Source: Frigididesulfovibrio sp031551885
Lineage (GTDB): Bacteria > Desulfobacterota > Desulfovibrionia > Desulfovibrionales > Desulfovibrionaceae
Assembly (NCBI GenBank): GCA_031551885.1
Contig: JAVBMX010000022.1
Location: 31,735 to 95,734, forward strand
Direction of reading: 5' to 3'
DNA length: 64,000 bases
Shown here: piece by piece, positions 18,601 through 25,376 of the stretch
Layout of the letters: each line of letters starts with the position of its first letter
How positions within the stretch are numbered: position 1 is the stretch's first letter
The notes under the pieces: generated by a model
The model's database searches: none
What the model was told of the DNA's origin: nothing
Seen by the model: only the letters and a program-made list of their open reading frames with translations
Position numbers and translations under genes: made by a program

Positions 18601-18838
18601 TTTCCGTGACCCCGTCGATACGCCCGAGGGTGCGCTCCAGAGGGGTGGCCACGGTGGAGGCCATGGTCTCCGGGTTGGCTCCGGGCAGGTTGGCCCAGAC
18701 GATGACCGTGGCGAAGTCGACCTGGGGCAGGGGCGAGACGGGCAAGAGCGCATAGGCGGCCATCCCGGCCAAGGCCACGGCGATGGTCAGGAGGCTTGCG
18801 GCGATGGGCCGCCGTATGAACGGGGCCGAGAGGTTCAT
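15608..18838 (-). CDS. RND multidrug efflux transporter, MdtC-like
   Basis: A 1076-residue proton-driven pump of the HAE-1 family. It starts MNLSAPFIRRPIAASLLTIA, as in MdtC. TM4 carries the proton-relay aspartates in FVVDDAIVVTEN, and TM10 has the conserved lysine in VKKNAIMMIDF. Two large periplasmic domains (about 40-330 and 560-870) are present. A Gly/Ser-rich insert near residues 785-815 (GGGGLGTGLGGNISSS) lengthens it relative to typical MdtC. Its start overlaps the stop of the upstream RND gene by four bases, so the two are translationally coupled and likely form a hetero-trimer like MdtBC. Confidence 0.93.
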   Translation of the reverse strand: MNLSAPFIRRPIAASLLTIAVALAGMAAYALLPVSPLPQVDFATVIVWANLPGANPETMASTVATPLERTLGRIDGVTEMTSESSQGETRIVLQFDLNKDIDAAARDVQAAINAARSTLPVLPSNPTYRKMNPADAPIMILALNSPSLPQGELYEAASVIMAQKISQVVGVGRVTLGGSTLPAVRVDINAPQLNNLGISLSEVRSAIQRTNANLPKGSLENDRARLFVGANDSLRTPKDFAPLIIKEEDGRILRLSDVAKVRDGMENEKTAGFADGKPAVVLVIYRRPGSNIIDTVGRIYDVLPLLEARLPKEAQMKVVMDRSPSISNSVREVEKTLVISMGLVVLVVFLFLRNGRATLIPAAAVPVSLLGTFAGMYLAGFSLNHLSLMALTIAVGFVVDDAIVVTENIVRHVEDGRRPRAASLQGSREVAFTVVSISFSLIAVFIPILFMGGLEGRLFQEFAVTLSLAVLISLVVSLVTSPMMCSQVLKREHDDKPDVRPGLWPLFKRSFNRVMRVWSDFMDSLNEHYARTLAVVLRHPRLTLLSLIAVIVLNVYLYVIVPKGFFPIQDTGQAFGMVKTDQSASFQSVRKKMDRLMEIVRGHPDVDRISGFVENNSGFLFLGMKPMGVRTKSTMQVLDELSERLKVVPGTDLMLQPMQDVRMGGRRSNAMYQYTLRSDDLGALREWGPRVTEAFRTIPGITGVDSDQNNRGLEIQLTLRRDDMARLGMSMQQADTALGLGFGSSIASTIYTEKNQYRVVLAFADRYTQGMDGLAQLYVPTGSSKPGALPTGGGGLGTGLGGNISSSLVSSAGTGPLVPLGSIAEVRQGLGPLTVSHQGQFSAVTVSFNLEPGVSLSTAQERIQAKLAEMHLPQSVYGSFEGTAKLYAQSQGGRALLIVAALVTLYIVLGILYESLIHPLTILSTLPSAGVGAILGLLLFGAEFSLVAFIGVLLLAGIVKKNAIMMIDFAIEARRSQGLTAEAAIYQACLLRFRPIMMTTMTTIFGAVPLLLGRGDGAELRTPLGITIVGGLLVSQLLTLYTTPVVYLYLDRFSRESERASRLARLLGEDPKALES

Positions 18839-21800
18839 GCGCGCTTCCGCCGGCGGCTGATGCGGTCAAAGAAAAGGTAAATCACCGGAGTGGTGTACAG
18901 GGTGAGAATCTGGCTGAAAATCAGCCCGCCCACCATGGTCACCCCGAGGGGACGGCGCAGTTCCGCGCCCATGCCCGTGCCGAGCATCATGGGCAGGGCC
19001 GAGAAAAGCGCGGCCATGGTGGTCATGAGGATGGGCCGCAGGCGCAGCAGACAGGCCCGGCGGATGGCCTCGCGCGGGGTTCTGCCTTCTTTGCGTTCGG
19101 CCTCAAGGGCGAAGTCGATCATCATGATCGCGTTCTTTTTGACGATGCCGATGAGCAGAATGATCCCGATGATCCCTACAATGCCCAGGTCCATGCGGAA
19201 GATCATCAAAGCCAGCAACGCCCCCACCCCGGCCGAGGGCAGGGTGGAAAGAATGGTCACCGGGTGGATGTAATGCTCGTACAGCACGCCCAGCACAATA
19301 TACATGCAGGCCAGGGCGGCCAGAATCAGCCACAGGGTGCCGGAGAGCGACGAGGAGAAAGCCTTGGCCGCGCCCAAAAAACTGTAGGGCATGACGATGG
19401 GCAGTCCGGTGTCTTTGACGGCCCGATCCACCGCCGCCACGGCCTGGCCCAAGCTGGCGCCGTTCCCCAGGTTGAACGAGACGGACGTGGCCGGGAACTG
19501 CCCCTGCCGGGTGATCACGAGGGGGGTGCGGCCTTTTTCCACCCGGACCACGGCCGTGAGCGGCACCATGGAGCCGTCCGGCGCGGTCAGGTGGATGTGC
19601 TCAAAGGCTGAAACGTCCGTGCGGTATTCCGGTTTGACCTCAAGAATGACCCGGTACTGGTTGGTCTGGGTGAAGATGGTCGAGATCATCCGCCGGCCGA
19701 AAGCGTTGTACAAGGCGTTGTCGATGTCGGAAACCGACACGCCGTAACGCGCGGCCGCGTCGCGGTCGATGCGCAGAAAGGCCTGTTCCGCGCCGCTTTG
19801 CAGGTCCGAGGCCACGTCGGCGATTTCAGGCTGTTTGCGCAACTGGGCCATGAGCTTGGGAATCCATTCCTCCAGCTCTTCGCGGGTCATGGCTTCCACG
19901 CTGAATTGGAACTGGGTGCGCGAAACCTGGTCTTCAATGGTCAGGTCCTGTACGGGCTGCAAATACAATTTCAGGGCGGGCAGGGCCTCAGCCCGTTGGT
20001 GCAGCCGGCGGATGATTTCCGGGGCCCGGTCCTTGCGCTCGGCGATGGGCTTCAGGTTGATGTACATGCGCCCGCTGTTCAGCGCCGGGTTCTGGCCGTC
20101 CACCCCGATGAAGGACGAAAGGCTCTCCACATCCGGGTCTTCCAGGATGATTTCGGCCATTTTCTTTTGCAGTTCGTCCATGGCCGGGTAGGAAACGTTC
20201 GGCCCGGCCTCGGTGATGCCCGCGAGCAGGCCGGTATCCTGCACCGGGAAGAAGCCTTTGGGAATGAAAACATAGAGCAGCGCGGTCAACACCAGGGTCG
20301 CCAAAGCCACCAGCAGGGTGGGGGTCTGGTGGTCCAGAACCACATTCAGGGTGCGGTCGTAAAAGGCCACCAGTTTGCCCCGGAAGCCTTCCATGGTGGG
20401 CAGATCCGGCAGGGCGTCGTCGGGGGTGTGCCCGGCCGCGCCGGGGTGCAGGGGCTTGAGCAGATACGCGCACATCATGGGTGTGAGCGTTAAGGAAATC
20501 ACGGCTGAAATCAGGATGGACACGGCCAGGGTGACCGCGAATTCCCGAAACAGCCGGCCCGTGACGTCGCCCATGAACAGCAGGGGAATCAACACCGCCA
20601 CCAGGGACACGGTCAGGGAGATGATCGTGAAGGCGATCTGCCCGGAGCCCTTGATGGCCGCCGTGAGGGGCGGTTCGCCCATTTCGAGGTAGCGGCTGAT
20701 GTTTTCCGTGACCACGATGGCGTCGTCGACCACAAAGCCCGTGGCGATGATCAGGGCCATGAGGGTCAGGTTGTTGATCGAATAGCCGAGAAAGTACATG
20801 GCCGCGAACGACCCGACCAGGGAAAGGGGCACGGCCGTGCCGGGAATGATCGTGGCCCGGGTGTTGCGCAAAAACAGGTAGATGACCCCGATGACCAAAC
20901 CCACGGCCATGAACAGCTCTTTGAGCACCGATTCGACCGTGGCCCGGGTGGTTACGGTACGGTCGGTGAGCAGGGTCAGGTCCACGGTGTCCGGCAGGGT
21001 GCTTCGCAGTTCGGGCAGCAGGCGTTTGATGTCGTCGGCCGTTTTGATCACGTTGGCGCCGGGTTTACGCTGCACGTTCAGGATGATCGCGGGCGTGACG
21101 TCGTGCCGCGCGCCCAGGCGCAGATCCTCGGCGGAGTCGACCACGTCGGCCACGCTCGAAAGGTACACCGGAGCGTCGTTTTTCCAGCCGACGATCAGTT
21201 TGCGGTACTCGTCGGCGGTCATCAACTGGTCGTTGGCCGTGATGGTCGAGGCCCGCTCCGGCCCGTCGAACCCGCCCTTGGCGATGTTCACGTTGGCCGC
21301 GGCCACCGCGCTGCGCACGGTTTCCATGGACATGCCGTACGAGGCCAGCAGGCGCGGGTTGACCTGGATGCGCACGGCCGGTCTTCTGCCGCCCGAAAGG
21401 GTCACCAGGCCCACGCCGGTGATCCGGGAAATTTTCTGGGCCAGGCGGGTGTCGATGAGATCCTGCAGTTCCGTCAGCGGCATGCCCTTGGAAGAGGCCG
21501 CCAGGGTGACGATGGGCGGGTCGGCCGGGTTGACCTTGCTGTAGATGGGCGGGTTGGGCAGATCCGAGGGCAGGTAGTTGGAGGCCGAGTTGATCGAGGC
21601 CTGGACCTCTTGCTCGGCGGAATCCAGCTCGATGTCTTCGGTGAACTGCAGGGTGATCACTGAAACGCCTTCGGAGCTTTGCGAGCTCATGCGATTCAGG
21701 CCCGACATGGAGCCGAAGCTGCGCTCGAGCGGGGCGGTGATCGAAGTGGTCACCACCTGCGGGCCCGCGCCGGGGTACAGAGTGATGACCTGAATGGTTG

Positions 21801-21930
21801 GGTAGTCGATCTGCGGCAGGGCCGAAACCGGCAACGACCGGTAAGCCAGGAATCCGGCGAACAGCAGCGCCGCCATGAGCAACGAAGTCGCTACGGGCCG
21901 GAGGATAAAAATTCGGGATGGGTTCGCCAT
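18835..21930 (-). CDS. RND multidrug efflux transporter, MdtB-like
   Basis: A 1031-residue HAE-1 pump. The start MANPSRIFILRPVATSLLMA and the SALPQIDYPTIQVITLYPGA segment match MdtB. Proton-relay residues are present in FVVDDAIVVTEN and VKKNAIMMIDF. A normal MdtABC-type system needs a periplasmic adaptor (MdtA), usually encoded just upstream, but none is present in the 400 bases before this gene or elsewhere in the window. The ATG at 21930 is preceded by a pyrimidine-rich stretch without a good Shine-Dalgarno, which is unusual here. Confidence 0.93.
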   Translation of the reverse strand: MANPSRIFILRPVATSLLMAALLFAGFLAYRSLPVSALPQIDYPTIQVITLYPGAGPQVVTTSITAPLERSFGSMSGLNRMSSQSSEGVSVITLQFTEDIELDSAEQEVQASINSASNYLPSDLPNPPIYSKVNPADPPIVTLAASSKGMPLTELQDLIDTRLAQKISRITGVGLVTLSGGRRPAVRIQVNPRLLASYGMSMETVRSAVAAANVNIAKGGFDGPERASTITANDQLMTADEYRKLIVGWKNDAPVYLSSVADVVDSAEDLRLGARHDVTPAIILNVQRKPGANVIKTADDIKRLLPELRSTLPDTVDLTLLTDRTVTTRATVESVLKELFMAVGLVIGVIYLFLRNTRATIIPGTAVPLSLVGSFAAMYFLGYSINNLTLMALIIATGFVVDDAIVVTENISRYLEMGEPPLTAAIKGSGQIAFTIISLTVSLVAVLIPLLFMGDVTGRLFREFAVTLAVSILISAVISLTLTPMMCAYLLKPLHPGAAGHTPDDALPDLPTMEGFRGKLVAFYDRTLNVVLDHQTPTLLVALATLVLTALLYVFIPKGFFPVQDTGLLAGITEAGPNVSYPAMDELQKKMAEIILEDPDVESLSSFIGVDGQNPALNSGRMYINLKPIAERKDRAPEIIRRLHQRAEALPALKLYLQPVQDLTIEDQVSRTQFQFSVEAMTREELEEWIPKLMAQLRKQPEIADVASDLQSGAEQAFLRIDRDAAARYGVSVSDIDNALYNAFGRRMISTIFTQTNQYRVILEVKPEYRTDVSAFEHIHLTAPDGSMVPLTAVVRVEKGRTPLVITRQGQFPATSVSFNLGNGASLGQAVAAVDRAVKDTGLPIVMPYSFLGAAKAFSSSLSGTLWLILAALACMYIVLGVLYEHYIHPVTILSTLPSAGVGALLALMIFRMDLGIVGIIGIILLIGIVKKNAIMMIDFALEAERKEGRTPREAIRRACLLRLRPILMTTMAALFSALPMMLGTGMGAELRRPLGVTMVGGLIFSQILTLYTTPVIYLFFDRISRRRKRA

Positions 21931-22003
21931 GAGGAAGTCGCCGGGGAGGATGAGTTCGGACCGCTCACCCTATACTCAGCCCGTCCGTCCGTCCAGTATC
22001 TTT

Positions 22004-22203
22004 GTGGCGGGAACGATTTGGCGTGATACCGCGTCAGGCGTCGTTTTTCTTCCGAAAACAGGGCTGCGAAGATCGGCCGGTCGCCGGCGCTTCCGGAGGA
22101 ACAAGTGTCTGTTCCACAACAACGCGGGCCGCAAGGGCCGAAGAGCCCAGCCCCCATCAGGAAAACTTGCCTTCCTTGTCTGACGCCAAACCGTTCCCGC
22201 CAC
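22004..22203. repeat. Long stem-loop element, family D, copy 1
   Basis: Outer arms of 21 bp, GTGGCGGGAACGATTTGGCGT (22004 on) and its complement at 22183-22203, have one mismatch. They enclose about 158 nt. The inner core is shared with the copy at 46253: GATAC-GCGTCAGG after the left arm, GAAGAG-CCAGCCCC in the right half, and CTTCCTTGTCTGACGCC leading into the right arm. It sits between the MdtB-like start and the LRR gene end. Confidence 0.65.
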
Positions 22204-22327
22204 CTTGCGACTCAAACTCGATCGGCCTGTGGAGGTGCTTCGCCGACACCCGAAGGGAGAGCCGCTCGATGCGCCGAGTCGGTTATTTCCCTCGGCATTT
22301 CCCGATGGGGGGTGCCGCTTGTCAAGG

Positions 22328-24178
22328 CTATTGGCGCAGCGTCGCATCCAGGCTTTCGCCGCGACCTTCCACCGGGCTGAAGTCCTTGATGTCGTTGCCG
22401 CGGGTATACGCCGTGGTCAGCTCAAGGAGTCTGCGCAGGGCTTCGACGCTGGTCACGCGGTTGTCGCGCAGTGAAAGTTCGCGCAATTCCACCAGGCCCG
22501 ACAACGACGAGATGCTGCTTACCCGGTTGCCGTCGATGTTCAATCGCCGCAAATGGACCATATTCCGCAGGGAACCGATCTCGGCGATGTTGTTGTGGGA
22601 AATGTCCAACTCACGCAGGTTCGTCAGCTTGGTCAAAGGGGTGAGGTCGGTGATCCGGTTGTTGCGCAGGTCCAGCTTGGTCAGGTTCTTTAAACCGGTC
22701 AGGGGGGTAAGGTCGGTGATTCCGTTGTCCGCGAGGTTGAGCGATTCCAGGTTTTCGAGCGCCGCAAGGGGCGTGGCGTCGTTCAGACGGTTGTCGGAAA
22801 GATCCAGTTCCCGCAGCTCGGTCAGGCGGGTCAGCGCCTGGGTGTTGAAGGCGGACGCCGAGGCGCGCTCGACATTCGGAACGTTGCCGCCGAGGTGCAG
22901 GACGCGCAGGCCGCTCAATTCCGTGATGGGCGAGATGTCGTCGATGCGGTTACCGTTCAGGCGCAACTCCCGCAGGTGGGTGAGGCCGCGCAGGGGACGC
23001 GGATCCGAGATCCGGTTCTGCGACAGGCCAAGGCATTCCAACCCGGAAAGTTCCCGAACCGTGGAAATGTCGCGCAGGTCGTTGTTGTCCAGGGAAAGCG
23101 CGCGCAGCCCTTCCAGCCCGGCCAAGGGGCGGATGTCGTCGATCTGGTTGCCGCCCAGGTTGAGTTCGCGCACTTTTGTCAAACGCGCCAGCGGCGTCAG
23201 GTCGCGAACTTCGTTGGCGAACAAGTCGACCGTCTCCAAAGCGGCGAGCCTGCCCAGCGGCCGAATATCGCGCACTTTGTTGTGACCGGCCAGAAGCACG
23301 CGCAGGTTTTTCAGGTCGGCCAGGGGTTCCAGGTCGCCGGCGAAGTTGTAGACGCAAGAAAGTTCCTCCAGGGCGGCCAGCCCTTTGACGGCATTGAGAT
23401 CCTGCAACTGGTTGAAGCCGATGTCGAGGGTCTTCAGGGCGGTGAGGCTTTCCAGAGAAGGCAGCCCCTCCGGCTTGGTGGAGGTAAGCGAGAGCTCGCG
23501 CAGGTTCACAAGCGCAAGCAGCGGGCGCGGGTTGCGGATTCGGTTGCCGGAAAGATCCAGCCGCTCCAGTCCGACAAGTCCCTCAAGAGGCTTCACGTCA
23601 ATGATCGCGTTGCGCGAGATGTTCAGCTCTTTGAGGGCGGCGAGCCCTTTGAAGGCGGTCAGGTCCGTCACTTTGTTGTTGCGCAGGTTGAGGCGTTCCA
23701 GGTTTTTCATTCCGGCCAGGCCGTCGACGATTGCCACTTCGCCGTCGGTCAGGCGGAATTCGCGCACCGTCTCGAGATCGCTCAGATTACGCAGATCCTG
23801 AATGGGGTTGCGAGAAAGATCGATGCGGCGCAGCATCTTGCAGCCGGCGATCTCCACCCCGGTCAAGGCGTTGTCGGCCGCGTCGAGCTCCCACAGTTTT
23901 TCCATGTCGCGCAGAACCAGCACGCCCGTGAGCCGCTCCCGGGCCAGCGAGAGTTCTTTGATGTATTTTTTGCCGTCCTCTTCGCGCTGCACGGCAAGAC
24001 CGGCCGTCCAGGTGCCCTGGTTCGTCGCGTCCCAGCCCAGCTGGCCGTCTTTGGGAAGGTTGTTCGTGATGATGCCGGTGACGGTCGTCGCGTCACCGGG
24101 CATGAACGGCTCGAGCGCAGAGGCCGGGCCGGCCGCGAACAAAAGGGTGAAAACCAGCGGCGAGAGGATTTTTTTCAT
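22328..24178 (-). CDS. Exported leucine-rich-repeat protein (internalin-like)
   Basis: A 616-residue protein with a signal peptide (MKKILSPLVFTLLFAAGPAS, cleavage near SALE). From about residue 75 to the end it consists of roughly 22-residue leucine-rich repeats of the internalin/SDS22 type, such as LVGLERLDLSGNRIRNPRPL and LTNLRELDISHNNIAEIGSL. I count about 20 units ending in ...D(L/I)xPL. Such curved solenoids bind other proteins. There is no anchor motif, so it is probably periplasmic or secreted. I preferred the ATG at 24178 because AAGG is seven bases upstream; another at 24184 overlaps the site. Confidence 0.85.
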   Translation of the reverse strand: MKKILSPLVFTLLFAAGPASALEPFMPGDATTVTGIITNNLPKDGQLGWDATNQGTWTAGLAVQREEDGKKYIKELSLARERLTGVLVLRDMEKLWELDAADNALTGVEIAGCKMLRRIDLSRNPIQDLRNLSDLETVREFRLTDGEVAIVDGLAGMKNLERLNLRNNKVTDLTAFKGLAALKELNISRNAIIDVKPLEGLVGLERLDLSGNRIRNPRPLLALVNLRELSLTSTKPEGLPSLESLTALKTLDIGFNQLQDLNAVKGLAALEELSCVYNFAGDLEPLADLKNLRVLLAGHNKVRDIRPLGRLAALETVDLFANEVRDLTPLARLTKVRELNLGGNQIDDIRPLAGLEGLRALSLDNNDLRDISTVRELSGLECLGLSQNRISDPRPLRGLTHLRELRLNGNRIDDISPITELSGLRVLHLGGNVPNVERASASAFNTQALTRLTELRELDLSDNRLNDATPLAALENLESLNLADNGITDLTPLTGLKNLTKLDLRNNRITDLTPLTKLTNLRELDISHNNIAEIGSLRNMVHLRRLNIDGNRVSSISSLSGLVELRELSLRDNRVTSVEALRRLLELTTAYTRGNDIKDFSPVEGRGESLDATLRQ

Positions 24179-24264
24179 ACGCATACCTTGGCGATAAGCT
24201 CTACAATGTATTGATTGTTTCATTGGAGGAGCGCTGCCCCAATAAAAGTTAATAGGACCTGATC

Positions 24265-25185
24265 TTAAGCGTTTTTACGCTTAAACGGGGCGAAAATTTT
24301 ACGGGCACAAACAACGACGGCAACCACCATCGCGCCGGCCGCCACCCCGAACAGAGCGGTCACGGCCGCTTCCAAAATAACAGCAGCGGGGAGCGCCGCC
24401 AAGGTGTCGGAAACGACGTGAAAAAACGGCAGCCCGTGGGCCAGAATTCCCCCGCCCACCGTGAACATGGCCAAAGTACCCGCCACGCCCAAAAAGCGCA
24501 TCAGCTTGGGCGACGCGCCCACCAGAATGCTCCCCAACTTTTTTAATGCCGGGCTTTTCGTGTCGAGCAGCCGGAATCCGGCGTCGTCCAGTTTTACGAT
24601 GCCGGCCACCAGTCCGTAAACCCCCACGGTCATGACCAGCCCGATGGCCGAAACAACCATCGCCGTCACCGCGAACGAAGCGCCTTCCGGCACCGTGCCC
24701 AGAGCGATGACGATGATCTCGGCCGAAAGAATGAAGTCCGTGCGCACGGCGGCTCGAATCTTGGTTTTTTCGGCGGCCGGGTCCACGCAGATCTCCAGGG
24801 CGTCTTCCTTGACGTCGGTTTTCTTACACGCATCATGCCCGTCATCATGCGGAAGAAAGCGGTGCAGCAGTTTTTCCGCACCCTCGTAGCACAGGTACGC
24901 GCCGCCCAGCATGAGCAGCGGGGTGATCAGGGCCGGTACCAACGCGCTGATGGCCAACGCGGCCGGAATAAGTATGAGTTTGTTGACAAAGGAGCCCTTG
25001 GCCACGCTCAACACGACCGGGATCTCCCGCTCGGCCGCCACCCCGGCAACCTGCCGCGCGTTCAAGGCCAAATCGTCGCCCAACACCCCGGCGGTCTTTT
25101 TGGCCGCGACCTTGGTCATCAAGGCCACATCGTCCAGCACGGTCGCAATATCATCCAACAACGCCAACAGGCCAACTGCGGCCAT
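24265..25185 (-). CDS. DUF808 / YedI-family inner-membrane protein
   Basis: A 306-residue membrane protein matching the YedI (DUF808) family. It starts MAAVGLLALLDDIATVLDDV, followed by AAKKTAGVLGDDLALNA, and continues with several hydrophobic segments. The function of the family is not established. A charged, Cys/His-containing loop (HDDGHDACKKTDVKEDALEI) lies near residues 115-135. The ATG at 25185 has AAGGAG eight bases upstream. It follows pbpC on the same strand but is separated by a full family A module, so cotranscription is uncertain. Confidence 0.85.
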   Translation of the reverse strand: MAAVGLLALLDDIATVLDDVALMTKVAAKKTAGVLGDDLALNARQVAGVAAEREIPVVLSVAKGSFVNKLILIPAALAISALVPALITPLLMLGGAYLCYEGAEKLLHRFLPHDDGHDACKKTDVKEDALEICVDPAAEKTKIRAAVRTDFILSAEIIVIALGTVPEGASFAVTAMVVSAIGLVMTVGVYGLVAGIVKLDDAGFRLLDTKSPALKKLGSILVGASPKLMRFLGVAGTLAMFTVGGGILAHGLPFFHVVSDTLAALPAAVILEAAVTALFGVAAGAMVVAVVVCARKIFAPFKRKNA

Positions 25186-25205
25186 CTTTTTCTCCTTATG
25201 CTGCG

Positions 25206-25371
25206 GCATTGGGGCTGCCGCCCCAAACCCCGCCGGGGGGAATGATTCCCCCAGACCCCTCATATGTCGACAAACCCGCGCACAGCGCGGATTTGTCGAC
25301 AATGGGGGTGCAGGGGATTCAATCCCTTGCCAGGGGGATTGGGGGACAGCGTCCCCCAAAATTCAGCCAAT
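25206..25371. repeat. Full mirror-symmetric module, family A, copy 4
   Basis: The clearest symmetric copy. Left half: GGGGCTGCCGCCCC, CCCCGCCGGGG, then GGGGGGAATGATTCCCCC. Centre: hairpin TGTCGACAAACCCGCG (25265-25280) with CGCGGATTTGTCGACA (25286-25301), one mismatch. Right half: GCAGGGGATTCAATCCC and GGGGGACAGCGTCCCCC. It fills the whole gap between the YedI-family start and the pbpC stop. Confidence 0.8.
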
Positions 25372-25376
25372 TATCT

